A stretch of DNA of 64,000 nt from Clostridiales bacterium (GTDB lineage: Bacteria > Bacillota > Clostridia > Peptostreptococcales > Acidaminobacteraceae): assembly GCA_016342415.1 (NCBI GenBank), contig JAEIOD010000020.1, positions 31,935-95,934 of the forward strand. The letters are read 5' to 3'. Positions within the stretch are counted from its first letter, which is position 1; the number at the start of each line of letters is the position of its first letter. The translations under genes were made by a program, and so were the position numbers. Positions 18,636-26,715 of this stretch are shown here, in pieces. The notes below the pieces were generated by a model, which worked only from the letters and a program-made list of their open reading frames with translations, had not been told where the DNA came from and ran no database searches.

Positions 18636-18714
18636 AAAAGAGCAAACTTTTGGAAACGAAAGGGCGCAAAGCCATGGGTCTAAGGAAGACTACGATTGCC
18701 AGGCTACCGGAGGA
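18636..18714 (+). promoter_or_regulatory. Cyclic di-GMP-I (GEMM) riboswitch
   Basis: The GEMM-I core is clear: GCAAAC, a short P2 stem closed by a GAAA-type loop (CTTTTGGAAACGAAAGG), the linker GCGCAAAGCC, the conserved ATGGGTCTAA, and the 3' receptor side TTGCCAGGCTACCG. The Shine-Dalgarno sequence GGAGG follows TACC immediately and so lies at the closing stem, only five bases from the ATG of the small membrane peptide. No terminator stands between, which points to control of translation by c-di-GMP binding. Assignment is by motif recognition, not a covariance search. Confidence 0.93.
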
Positions 18715-18719
18715 AAGTT

Positions 18720-18875
18720 ATGAGCAAAGAGACAAAAAAAATGATGAAAATGATATTGATGATTGCTGTAATAGGTGTCTTGTTTTTAATATTGAATTCT
18801 CAGTTTGGCAGGGTAGCTATTTTGAGTGGTTTTCAAATACTAAAATTGAGTGAGATAATTATGAAAGTGGTTTAA
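18720..18875 (+). CDS. 51-residue single-pass membrane peptide under c-di-GMP riboswitch control
   Basis: A short ORF starts at ATG 18720, right after the GGAGG that forms the 3' edge of the c-di-GMP riboswitch. The product has a basic N terminus (MSKETKKMMK), one hydrophobic helix (about residues 11-26, MILMIAVIGVLFLILN) and an amphipathic C-terminal segment ending in MKVV. I do not recognise the family. Size and shape resemble small membrane regulators and type I toxins, but that is only a resemblance. The 3' end of the gene is followed by two imperfect copies of itself. The larger frame overlapping the riboswitch from 18611 is rejected as a shadow. Confidence 0.8.
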   Translation: MSKETKKMMKMILMIAVIGVLFLILNSQFGRVAILSGFQILKLSEIIMKVV

Positions 18876-18950
18876 ATGCATTATTAGGTGTGATGATAAT
18901 GCAAGTGAATTAAATGTGTTAAATTTGGGCGAGATGATAATGTAAGAAGC
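18845..18950 (+). repeat. Three imperfect direct repeats at the 3' end of the riboswitch peptide gene
   Basis: Units beginning GAGATAATTATG (18852), GTGATGATAATG (18890) and GAGATGATAATG (18931) recur at about 38-41 bases. Read in each unit's own frame they end LSEIIMKVV, LGVMIMQVN and LGEMIM before a stop, so the last codons and stop of the peptide gene seem to have been duplicated in tandem and have drifted. Confidence 0.6.
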
Positions 18951-18972
18951 ACATTTGTTGTGCTTTTTTTTA
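18947..18972 (+). terminator. Terminator of the c-di-GMP riboswitch transcript
   Basis: A 7-base stem AAGCACA / TGTGCTT with loop TTTGT is followed by a run of T. With the riboswitch it frames a short transcript of about 330 bases. Confidence 0.88.
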
Positions 18973-18974
18973 TG

Positions 18975-19008
18975 TAAAAAAAAATCCCAATCACGGATTG
19001 GAATTCTG
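18975..19008 (-). terminator. Terminator of the minus-strand hydrolase-like gene
   Basis: Read on the minus strand, CCAAT / ATTGG arms around CCGTG are followed by a long U run, just past the stop codon of the gene at 19012. Confidence 0.75.
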
Positions 19009-19011
19009 CTT

Positions 19012-19572
19012 TTATTCTTTAAGTGATTTTAAAAATTGTGGGTAATCTTGAAGCTTTCCTTCAAAGAGCAAGTTCAAATTTGGAATTTTCGTAAATTCTA
19101 TCGGTTTTAATAGTCCGACATCTTTACCAAAATCATGAATATTAGACTCGAGTAGTCCTTTTCCGACAAACTGAGAACAAAAGTACTTGTACTCTTTATT
19201 GATTGGTTTGTTGATCATAGGACCAAACAATCCAATGACATTAAATTTATAATCACTTTTATTAGCGACAAATTCATCGATAAAAACTTTTAAATCTGAG
19301 AATTGTTCAGGAGTTACTTTCAAAGAGTAGACTTGACATACTGTTTTTTTAAATAATGCATATGTTCCACTATCTATTTCTTCTTTTACAAAACCGCCTG
19401 AAAAGGGGTTTCTTGGGTTAATCCTGCCAAAGCTGTACAAAGAATCAAATTCTAAGTCAAGTGCAACTGATACATGAGAGTACTCTCTTAATGTAACAAC
19501 TTTTACTATTCGACTTAGTATAGTTCCAGTAAAGGATAGCATGATATAAATCGTATCACCTTTATTTTCCAT
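19012..19572 (-). CDS. Papain-like (NlpC/P60 or YiiX type) putative hydrolase
   Basis: A 186-residue protein with the layout of a permuted papain-like fold: an early histidine in EYSHVSVAL (His about 33) and a later cysteine in KYFCSQFVG (Cys about 132). Such proteins include amidases, lipid-modifying enzymes and YiiX-type proteins. I see no signal peptide, so it appears cytoplasmic or membrane associated. It starts after GAAGGTGAG. It lies downstream of the YczE-like and MgtC-like genes on the same strand with about 60 bases between, so cotranscription is possible. The substrate is unknown. Confidence 0.65.
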   Translation of the reverse strand: MENKGDTIYIMLSFTGTILSRIVKVVTLREYSHVSVALDLEFDSLYSFGRINPRNPFSGGFVKEEIDSGTYALFKKTVCQVYSLKVTPEQFSDLKVFIDEFVANKSDYKFNVIGLFGPMINKPINKEYKYFCSQFVGKGLLESNIHDFGKDVGLLKPIEFTKIPNLNLLFEGKLQDYPQFLKSLKE

Positions 19573-19632
19573 ATTCTCACCTTCATTTTATAATAGTATC
19601 TTTGATATTTTACCATAACGGTCCGAAAAATA

Positions 19633-20280
19633 CTATTTATATTTCATTGTAAAAAATTGCACCATGGATAGATGTGAAACCTTCTTCGAATCGTATTTTC
19701 GTAATTTAAAGACAAGTTCAATGGCATAACCAATTGAAAATGCTGAAATGATGGTACCAATACCGACAGTCCCTCCTAGTAAATAGCCTACGAATAGTGC
19801 TGAAAGTTCAATAATGGTACGAATAAGAGAAACGTTATATTTAGTTATTTTAACCAAGCCCACCATTAAACCATCCCTTGGACCTGCACCTAAGCCTACA
19901 CTGATGTATGTGTATATACCAAAGGCTAAAATCCAAATGCCTAAAATAAGATATATGACTTTAACCATAGGTGTTTCTGGATGAAGTATGATGTTGGTAT
20001 CGTCTATAACATTGATAAAGAATCCGCAAAAGTACATATTAAGAAGAGTTCCTATACCTGGATAGATTTTTAATAACATAGAGATACAAATAATAGTTAA
20101 ACCGGTTAGTTGTGTAACTGTGCCAAAGCGAAGCCCGGTAATTTTGGAAACGCCCTCGTGAAAAGTTCCCCAAGGATTTAGACCAAGGTTTGAATATCTC
20201 ATAAAAATGACACCGAGTGCAATTAAAAAGAAACCTAAGAACAACTGCAATAACTTTGTGGGTAGTTTTTTTAATGTCAT
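19633..20280 (-). CDS. YczE/YitT-like integral membrane protein
   Basis: A 215-residue protein with five or six membrane helices. The N-terminal pattern GVIFMRYSNLGLNPWGTFHEG and the later GLGAGPRDGLMVGL are typical of the YczE family (COG2364), whose biochemical role is unclear. The ATG lies seven bases past the stop codon of the MgtC-like gene, so both are cotranscribed. Its function may be linked to membrane or ion stress, which is inferred from the neighbour only. Confidence 0.82.
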   Translation of the reverse strand: MTLKKLPTKLLQLFLGFFLIALGVIFMRYSNLGLNPWGTFHEGVSKITGLRFGTVTQLTGLTIICISMLLKIYPGIGTLLNMYFCGFFINVIDDTNIILHPETPMVKVIYLILGIWILAFGIYTYISVGLGAGPRDGLMVGLVKITKYNVSLIRTIIELSALFVGYLLGGTVGIGTIISAFSIGYAIELVFKLRKYDSKKVSHLSMVQFFTMKYK

Positions 20281-20287
20281 CTGTCCT

Positions 20288-20962
20288 CTATTCTGGATCT
20301 AGTTCTACTTCTAGAACACCACGGAGTTCTGTTATTTTTTCAAGAACATCATTTTTATCATAACTGTTTGAAGTCTTAATTTTAAAAACTATGACGACTA
20401 AGTCATCTTCAGAAAGATCATGCTCAGTTTTAATTCCGATTATATTAACTTTCATTTGTTGAAAAGTATGGCTAATCAAACTGAGTTGCCCCACTTCATT
20501 ATTAGTTGTGATTCTAATCTTTGAGTACTTTCTTGTAGATAGTTTTCTTTCGATTTTAGGAAAGAATTCAAGTGTTAAGAAAACAAATACAGTAGTCCCA
20601 AGTGCAATAGCGTAAAGACCACTCCCTAAAGCCAGTCCGATACATGCAGTAGTCCAAAGACTTGCAGCAGTTGTCAAACCCTTGACTGTAGAACCTTCTT
20701 TAATGATGGTGCCAGCTCCCAGAAAACCAATACCACTGATAACTGCCGCACCAAATCGTCCTGGTTGTACTTCGGCCGTTTCCGCCATAATTCTAACCAG
20801 TTCCATATTGGTAATCATAACGATTGTTGCACCAACACTTACAAGGATATGCGTTCTAAATCCCGCAGGTCTATTGACACTTTCTCTTTCTAATCCGATG
20901 ATGCCGCCTAAAACGCAAGCTAAAAATATTTTTAAAATTGTTTCTAGAGTATCTAATGTCAT
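20288..20962 (-). CDS. MgtC/SapB family membrane protein
   Basis: About 225 residues. The membrane domain begins with the family hallmark LGGIIGLERESVNRPAGFRTH and continues with GIGFLGAGTIIKEG and GLTTAASLWTTACIGLA; an ACT-like soluble domain covers the last 85 residues. MgtC proteins help cells under low magnesium or acid stress, and YhiD or SapB relatives are less well understood. I chose ATG 20962 because the family hallmark follows it directly. It lacks its own good ribosome binding site; instead it overlaps by ATGA the stop of an 8-codon upstream ORF that has one. A longer frame reaching 21088 has a poor N terminus. Confidence 0.85.
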   Translation of the reverse strand: MTLDTLETILKIFLACVLGGIIGLERESVNRPAGFRTHILVSVGATIVMITNMELVRIMAETAEVQPGRFGAAVISGIGFLGAGTIIKEGSTVKGLTTAASLWTTACIGLALGSGLYAIALGTTVFVFLTLEFFPKIERKLSTRKYSKIRITTNNEVGQLSLISHTFQQMKVNIIGIKTEHDLSEDDLVVIVFKIKTSNSYDKNDVLEKITELRGVLEVELDPE

Positions 20963-20985
20963 AATATTGTTGTATGAGTATTCAT
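20959..20985 (-). CDS. Eight-codon upstream ORF coupled to the MgtC-like gene
   Basis: Read on the minus strand, AAAGGAG and three bases precede an ATG that encodes MNTHTTIL and a TGA stop. That stop overlaps the ATG of the mgtC-like gene (ATGA). The only good ribosome binding site here serves this mini-ORF, so the main gene is probably translated by coupling. A -10-like TATAAT lies about 25 bases upstream (21011-21016). Leader peptides controlling mgtC are known in Salmonella, but this peptide is unrelated in sequence. Confidence 0.55.
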   Translation of the reverse strand: MNTHTTIL

Positions 20986-21065
20986 ACACTCCTTTCTCTC
21001 TGATAATACTATTATACCCAAAAATCATCATAATTGAACAAAGCCGAAAAAAAAAGCAGTAATTT

Positions 21066-21638
21066 CTACTGCTCAGATTCCCATGCATCTAATTTTTCTT
21101 GGATTAAATCATATGTTTGTGATGAAATTTCAGGTAACTCACCACCCATAAATTCCTTCGCTTGTTCAAATCCTTCTTCGATAGCGTCTCTTAATAGTGA
21201 TAATTTACCTTTATCACCATTTGAGATGCTCTTTGCAAAGTCAACAATCCTATCACTAACAGCTTCTGGACTTAGAGGACCACCTTCTTCAATCATTTGT
21301 TTGGCTTCATCTCTTGCCTGTTGATCTACTTTGATATCTTCTGGCTTTAAATCTTTTAGAAGATCAAGTTCAATGCCTTGTCTTTTAAGTAAATCTTCTA
21401 CGATTTGTCTCAAATGCTCTTTAGCTTGATTCGTTTCTTCTATTAATAGTGAGATATCTACTTGATCAGTTTTTTCGATATGTTTATTTTTATTATATAC
21501 AGCTACAGGATTATCTACTTTCACTTTTTCATATTTTGTGTGTTCTTTTACTTGGATTTTAGATGAGCCATCCTTTTTAACTTGTACCTTTACTTGACTT
21601 TTATAAGCTTCAACTTTAGCTGTGTCAACAATTCTCAT
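21066..21638 (-). CDS. Unknown cytoplasmic protein, charged helical
   Basis: A 190-residue protein I do not recognise. The N-terminal 60 residues are basic and probably disordered (several VKV and KIQV stretches). The remainder is helical and acidic, with a compact C-terminal segment SPEAVSDRIVDFAKSISNGD and LPEISSQTYDLIQEKLDAW. There is no signal peptide or membrane helix. I chose ATG 21638 since AGGAGG lies seven bases ahead; an in-frame start 11 codons earlier has no such site. It is followed on the same strand by the MgtC-like gene. Confidence 0.7.
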   Translation of the reverse strand: MRIVDTAKVEAYKSQVKVQVKKDGSSKIQVKEHTKYEKVKVDNPVAVYNKNKHIEKTDQVDISLLIEETNQAKEHLRQIVEDLLKRQGIELDLLKDLKPEDIKVDQQARDEAKQMIEEGGPLSPEAVSDRIVDFAKSISNGDKGKLSLLRDAIEEGFEQAKEFMGGELPEISSQTYDLIQEKLDAWESEQ

Positions 21639-21794
21639 AATAAAACCTCCTTGTATTATGTGTATACCCAATAAGAATGGATATATACAATCTATATTAT
21701 TACTATCGTCAAAAATAGAAAAAAGTTTAATTTGACGTTTTAGTGACGAAGTAAGGGTAGACTTGAGATAGTTAAATAATGAAAGGGGAAAAGG

Positions 21795-23819
21795 ATGATT
21801 AATAATTTGAATATCAGTGAAACAATGACAATTAAATTGGATAAGACTTTACCAGAATATCCGGAGTTTGTAGAAGGGATACGTAGAGCTCCAAAAAGAG
21901 AATTTACTTTAACTCAAGACCAGACAGAATTGGCTCTTAAAAATGCACTTAGATATGTAGATGAGGAGTTCCATGAAGTATTAGCACCAGAATTTTTAGA
22001 TGAACTTTATACACATGGTAGAATCTATGGTTATAGATTTAGACCCGCTGGAAATATCAAAGGTAAATCAATTGATGAATACAAAGGTGTTTGTATAGCT
22101 GCAAGAGCTATTCAAGTTATGATTGATAACAACTTAGACTTTGATATAGCATTATATCCTTATGAGTTAGTTACATATGGAGAGACGGGACAGGTATGTC
22201 AAAACTGGATGCAATATAGGTTGATTGTAAAGTATTTAGAAGTTATGACAGAAAATCAAACACTTTCAATTATGTCGGGTCATCCTCTTGGACTCTTCGT
22301 TTCACATCCAGAAGCACCTAGAGCAATTATGACAAATGCCTTAATGATTGGTATGTATGATAATCCTGAAGCTTGGCATAAAGCTGCAGCACTAGGTGTT
22401 GCAAATTATGGTCAGATGACAGCTGGTGGTTTTATGTATATAGGACCTCAAGGTATTGTACACGGTACGTTTAACACGGTTATGAATGCTGGTAGACTCA
22501 AATACAATGTACCTGATGATGGTGACTTAGGGGGATTGTTATATGTAACATCTGGTTTGGGTGGCATGTCAGGCGCTCAAGGTAAAGCGGTTAAGATTGC
22601 AAATGGCGTTGGTATCATCGCTGAAGTTGACCACTCAAGAGTGATGACACGATACGAACAAGGTTGGGTTGATGAGTATTCAGATGATCCTGCTAAAGTA
22701 TTTGCATCAGCACAAGAATATATGGATAAAAAAGAAGGTCGTGCCATTGCATTCCATGGTAATGTAGTAGATCTTTTAGAATATGCGGTAGAGCAAAATA
22801 TTACAATTCACTTATTATCAGATCAAACATCATGTCATGCACCGTATTCAGGTGGATACTGTCCACAAGGATTAACATTTGATGAAAGAACAGAACTTTT
22901 AGGAACTGATAAAAATGCGTTTAGAAAATTAGTAGATATTTCTTTAGTAAAGCATTATGATAATATTAAGAAATTAGTAGCTAATGGATCATACTTCTTT
23001 GATTATGGTAACAGTTTCATGAAGGCTATTTATGATGCCGGTGTTGAGGAAATCTGTAAAAATGGAGTGGATGAGACAGATGGTTTCATTTGGCCTTCAT
23101 ATGTAGAAGATATTATGGGACCTATGTTATTTGATTATGGTTATGGACCATTCAGATGGGTTTGTTTGACAGGAAATCCTGAAGATTTAAGAAAAACCGA
23201 CCATGCAGCGATGAGTGTTATTGATCCCAATAGAAGAGGTCAAGACAGAGATAATTATGTATGGGTAAGAGATGCAGAAAAAAATCAATTAGTTGTTGGT
23301 ACACAAGCGAGAATCTTATATCAAGATGCACTTGGTAGAAGAGATATTGCACTTAAGTTTAACGACATGGTTAGAAAAGGTGAAATTGGACCTATTATGT
23401 TGGGTAGAGATCACCATGATACAGGTGGAACAGATTCACCGTTTAGAGAGACTTCAAATATCAAAGATGGTTCTAATGTTATGGCTGAAATGGCAACTCA
23501 ATGTTTCGCTGGTAATACTGCAAGAGGAATGACTATGGTAGCGCTTCACAATGGTGGTGGTGTTGGTATCGGTAAATCAATCAATGGTGGATTTGGTATG
23601 GTATTAGATGGCTCTAGTAGAGTGGATGATATTTTAATGCGCTCAATTCCATGGGATACTATGGTTGGTGTTGCAAGAAGAGCATGGGCTAGAAATGAAA
23701 ATGCCATGACCACTTCAGCAGAATACAATAAAATTCGTACAGAAGATCATATCACAATTCCGTTTGTAGCAGATGCAGATTTGGTTAAGAACTTAGTGTC
23801 AAAGACGTATAAAAAATAA
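21795..23819 (+). CDS. hutU: Urocanate hydratase
   Basis: A 674-residue enzyme that converts urocanate to 4-imidazolone-5-propionate, the second step of histidine breakdown, using tightly bound NAD. Visible family signatures include the glycine-rich TSGLGGMSGAQGKAVKIANG and the conserved region SDQTSCHAPYSGGYCPQG containing the active-site cysteine, plus GRDHHDTGGTDSPFRET and NGGGVGIGKSINGG toward the end. It is the longer type (about 670 residues) seen in anaerobes rather than the 550-residue type. GAAAGGGG precedes ATG. It is the first gene of a hut run and is followed by a hairpin, then ftcD. Confidence 0.96.
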   Translation: MINNLNISETMTIKLDKTLPEYPEFVEGIRRAPKREFTLTQDQTELALKNALRYVDEEFHEVLAPEFLDELYTHGRIYGYRFRPAGNIKGKSIDEYKGVCIAARAIQVMIDNNLDFDIALYPYELVTYGETGQVCQNWMQYRLIVKYLEVMTENQTLSIMSGHPLGLFVSHPEAPRAIMTNALMIGMYDNPEAWHKAAALGVANYGQMTAGGFMYIGPQGIVHGTFNTVMNAGRLKYNVPDDGDLGGLLYVTSGLGGMSGAQGKAVKIANGVGIIAEVDHSRVMTRYEQGWVDEYSDDPAKVFASAQEYMDKKEGRAIAFHGNVVDLLEYAVEQNITIHLLSDQTSCHAPYSGGYCPQGLTFDERTELLGTDKNAFRKLVDISLVKHYDNIKKLVANGSYFFDYGNSFMKAIYDAGVEEICKNGVDETDGFIWPSYVEDIMGPMLFDYGYGPFRWVCLTGNPEDLRKTDHAAMSVIDPNRRGQDRDNYVWVRDAEKNQLVVGTQARILYQDALGRRDIALKFNDMVRKGEIGPIMLGRDHHDTGGTDSPFRETSNIKDGSNVMAEMATQCFAGNTARGMTMVALHNGGGVGIGKSINGGFGMVLDGSSRVDDILMRSIPWDTMVGVARRAWARNENAMTTSAEYNKIRTEDHITIPFVADADLVKNLVSKTYKK

Positions 23820-23826
23820 TAAATGT

Positions 23827-23852
23827 ATATCCTGAACTTGCGTTCAGGATAT
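23827..23852 (+). other. Perfect hairpin between hutU and ftcD, probable mRNA processing or stability element
   Basis: An 11-base perfect stem ATATCCTGAAC / GTTCAGGATAT with loop TTGC follows the hutU stop. No T run follows, so it is not a standard terminator. It could protect the hutU message or lower downstream transcription. Confidence 0.7.
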
Positions 23853-23886
23853 TCTCATATAAACTTTTAATTAATGGAGGATCATT

Positions 23887-24792
23887 ATGTCTCAAAAAAG
23901 AAAGATTGTTCAATGTGTACCTAACTTTAGTGAAGGTAGAGATTTAGACGTTGTAGAAAAAATCGTTGCACCTTTAAGAGGTAAAGAAGGTGTTAACCTT
24001 TTAAGCTATGAGCCGGATAAAGATTACAACAGAATGGTTGTAACAGTAATCGGTGAGCCTCAAGCTGTTAAAAATGCAGTTTTGGAAGCTATTGGTGTTG
24101 CTAGAGATTTAATTGATATGACTAAGCACGAAGGTCAACATTCAAGAATGGGCGCAACTGATGTTGTACCGTTTATTCCGATTAGAAATGTTTCTATGGA
24201 TGAAGCAGTTGAATTAGCAGCTGAAATGGGAAAAGCAATCAATGAAGCTTATGATATCCCGGTATTCTTATATGAAGATGCTGCAACTAAAGCAGATAGA
24301 AAAAACCTTGCGAAAGTAAGAAAAGGTCAATTCGAAGGTATGCCTGAAAAGTTAAAAGATCCTAAATGGGCACCAGATTTTGGTAAAGCGGAGATTCACC
24401 CAACTGCTGGTGTTACAGCTGTTGCTGCTAGAAAACCATTGGTAGCTTACAACATTGATTTGGATACAACAGATGTAGAAATTGCAAACAAAATTGCTAA
24501 GACAATCCGTCACTCTGGTGGTGGTTATAGATTTATTAAAGCTGGCGGTGTTGAGATTCCAGAAAGAGGTATCTGTCAAGTAACGATGAACCTTACAGAT
24601 TACACAAAAACTTCTATGTACAGAGCTTTTGAAGCAGTGAAGATGGAAGCAAGAAGATACGGCGTAAACGTTACTGGTAGTGAAGTTGTTGGTTTGGTAC
24701 CAATGGAAGCACTTATTGATGCTGCTGCATACTACCTAGGATTGTATGGTTTTGATATGGATAAAGTATTAGAAACCAGCTTAATGGAGTAA
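23887..24792 (+). CDS. ftcD: Glutamate formimidoyltransferase
   Basis: A 301-residue enzyme that transfers the formimino group of formiminoglutamate to tetrahydrofolate, freeing glutamate. The N-terminal hallmark CVPNFSEGRDLDVVEKI and the histidine-bearing HEGQHSRMGATDVVPFIP are clear. It is the separate transferase half; the cyclodeaminase half is encoded by fchA two genes on, whereas animals fuse them. GGAGG lies seven bases from ATG. It ends three bases before hutI, indicating an operon. Confidence 0.96.
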   Translation: MSQKRKIVQCVPNFSEGRDLDVVEKIVAPLRGKEGVNLLSYEPDKDYNRMVVTVIGEPQAVKNAVLEAIGVARDLIDMTKHEGQHSRMGATDVVPFIPIRNVSMDEAVELAAEMGKAINEAYDIPVFLYEDAATKADRKNLAKVRKGQFEGMPEKLKDPKWAPDFGKAEIHPTAGVTAVAARKPLVAYNIDLDTTDVEIANKIAKTIRHSGGGYRFIKAGGVEIPERGICQVTMNLTDYTKTSMYRAFEAVKMEARRYGVNVTGSEVVGLVPMEALIDAAAYYLGLYGFDMDKVLETSLME

Positions 24793-24795
24793 CTC

Positions 24796-26046
24796 ATGAA
24801 TAAAATATTAATTGTTAATGCCAATGAACTAGTAACATGCTCAGGTCATGAAGCGAAGTTTGGTCCTGAAGCGATGAATGACTTAGGCGTCATCTCTAAT
24901 GGTGCTATAGCTATGGAAGACGGTATCATCACACATGTGGGCACTACTGAAGAAGTATTATCACAGATTAATCAAGATGATTATGCTGTAATCGATGCGA
25001 CAGAAAAAGCTGTATTGCCTGGTTTTGTTGATTCTCATACACATTTCATATTCGGAGGTTATAGAGCTGATGAGTATGATTGGAGACTTAGAGGTCTTTC
25101 TTATGTTGAAATCATGAATAGAGGTGGAGGTATTATCAACTCTGTTAAAGGAACTGATGAAGCATCTCTTGATGAACTGGTTGAACTAGGTCTTAAAAGA
25201 TTAGACAGCATGCTTTCTTTTGGTGTAACAACTGTAGAGGGTAAGTCTGGCTATGGTCTTTATAAAGAGACTGAATTAAAGCAACTGGAAGCTTTGAAAC
25301 AATGTGATGACTCACATCCTATAGATGTTGTAAAAACGTTCTTAGGGGCTCATTCAGTGCCTAAGGAGTATAAGGGACGTGGACATGAGTTTATTGATTA
25401 TTTAATTGATGAAGTGCTACCAATCGTTGCAGAAAATAACTTGGCAGAATACTGCGATATTTTCTGTGAAGATAAAGTATTCTCAGTAGAAGAATCAAGA
25501 AAGTTATTATTAACAGCTCAGAAGATGGGCTTGAAATCAAAAATACATGCAGATGAAATTGTTCAACTGGGTGGTGCAGAGCTGGCCGCTGAAATAAAGG
25601 CAACTTCTGCAGATCATTTGTTACAAGCATCAGACGAAGGTATTAAAGCAATGGCTGAAGCTGGTGTGATAGCAACATGTTTACCGTGTACAGCATTTTC
25701 TTTGAAAGAGCATTATGCACGTGCTAGATTTATGGTGGACTCAGGGTGTGCTGTGGCAGTTGCAACAGACTTCAATCCTGGAAGCTGTCATACTGAGTCG
25801 ATTCCACTAGCAATAGCGTTATCAACTCTGTATATGGGTCTAACAACAGAGGAAACAATTTCAGCACTTACAATCAATGGTGCAGCTGCTGTTGGCAGAG
25901 CTGACACAGTAGGTTCTTTAGATGTTGGTAAAAAAGCAGATATTGTAATTCATGAATTCCCATCATATAAGTTCTTACCATATCATATTGGTGTAAGTAC
26001 TGTAGAAGTGGTTATTAAAAATGGAGAAGTGGCATTTGTAAAATAG
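24796..26046 (+). CDS. hutI: Imidazolonepropionase
   Basis: A 416-residue amidohydrolase that opens 4-imidazolone-5-propionate to formiminoglutamate. The metal-binding HTH is in PGFVDSHTHFIFGG, the ring-opening region YEIM-type segment appears as YVEIMNRGGGI, and further ligands are in KIHADEI and ATDFNPGS. Length matches HutI. Its ribosome binding site is the GGAG at the end of ftcD. The product is the substrate of FtcD, so the four genes here form steps two to five of the histidine route. Confidence 0.96.
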   Translation: MNKILIVNANELVTCSGHEAKFGPEAMNDLGVISNGAIAMEDGIITHVGTTEEVLSQINQDDYAVIDATEKAVLPGFVDSHTHFIFGGYRADEYDWRLRGLSYVEIMNRGGGIINSVKGTDEASLDELVELGLKRLDSMLSFGVTTVEGKSGYGLYKETELKQLEALKQCDDSHPIDVVKTFLGAHSVPKEYKGRGHEFIDYLIDEVLPIVAENNLAEYCDIFCEDKVFSVEESRKLLLTAQKMGLKSKIHADEIVQLGGAELAAEIKATSADHLLQASDEGIKAMAEAGVIATCLPCTAFSLKEHYARARFMVDSGCAVAVATDFNPGSCHTESIPLAIALSTLYMGLTTEETISALTINGAAAVGRADTVGSLDVGKKADIVIHEFPSYKFLPYHIGVSTVEVVIKNGEVAFVK

Positions 26047-26054
26047 GGGGACAT

Positions 26055-26672
26055 ATGTTAGTAAATAAAAATATAGTAGATTTTGTTGCAACAACAGCTT
26101 CAAATGAACCTGTACCAGGTGGAGGTAGTATTGCAGCACTTTCGGGTGCCTTAGCAGCAGCACTTGCTGAGATGGTAGCTAACCTTACAATTGGTAAGAA
26201 AAAATACGTAGAAGTAGAATCTGAAATGAAGGGCATTGTTGAAGCACTAGAAGTGAAGAGACAAGAACTTGTAGAACTAATTGATAAAGATGCTTCATCA
26301 TTTGATGAAGTTATGAAAGCTTTCAAACTTCCAAAAGAAACGGATGAAGAAAAAGTTACTAGAACAAACGCTATTCAAGAAGGTACAAAGTACGCTGCAT
26401 CTGTACCACTTCAAACTGCAAAAATTGCTTACTCAATCATGGAGTATTCAAAGGTAGTAGTTGAAAAGGGTAATACAAATGCGGTAACTGATGGTGCTGT
26501 ATCTGCAATGATGGCAAGAACGGCTGTATTGTCGGCTCTTATGAATGTTAAGATTAATTTAGGGTCAATCAAAGATGAGAAGTTCGTTGCTGATATGACT
26601 GAAGAAGTGAAGACATTAGAAGCAGCAGCAATCAAGTTTGAAACTGAAATATTAGCAGTTGTAAAACTATAA
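26055..26672 (+). CDS. fchA: Formiminotetrahydrofolate cyclodeaminase
   Basis: A 205-residue four-helix protein that turns 5-formimino-tetrahydrofolate into 5,10-methenyl-tetrahydrofolate and ammonia, linking histidine breakdown to one-carbon metabolism. The family signature is near the N terminus: TTASNEPVPGGGSIAALSGA. Length fits the single-domain bacterial form. A GGGGGAC ribosome binding site lies five bases upstream, and the gap to hutI is eight bases. It is the last gene of the operon. Confidence 0.95.
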   Translation: MLVNKNIVDFVATTASNEPVPGGGSIAALSGALAAALAEMVANLTIGKKKYVEVESEMKGIVEALEVKRQELVELIDKDASSFDEVMKAFKLPKETDEEKVTRTNAIQEGTKYAASVPLQTAKIAYSIMEYSKVVVEKGNTNAVTDGAVSAMMARTAVLSALMNVKINLGSIKDEKFVADMTEEVKTLEAAAIKFETEILAVVKL

Positions 26673-26681
26673 TCAATACTC

Positions 26682-26715
26682 AAAAGAGTCCGCCTGAAAA
26701 CGGATTCTTTTTTGT
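26682..26715 (+). terminator. hut operon terminator
   Basis: Stem AAAAGAGTCCG / CGGATTCTTTT with an 8-base loop, one G-U pair, followed by T residues, ten bases after the fchA stop. Confidence 0.9.

Noticed and set aside
18611..18853. An 80-codon frame spanning the c-di-GMP riboswitch
   Set aside because: It runs through the highly conserved RNA core and lacks a ribosome binding site; the 51-codon ORF in another frame is preceded by GGAGG.
20962..21088. The 42-codon N-terminal extension of the MgtC-like protein
   Set aside because: Its sequence is unlike the family, covers the likely -10 box, and the family hallmark begins right after ATG 20962.
26015..26683. Minus-strand frames opposite hutI and fchA
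   Set aside because: They are mirror frames of strongly supported genes and carry no ribosome binding sites.
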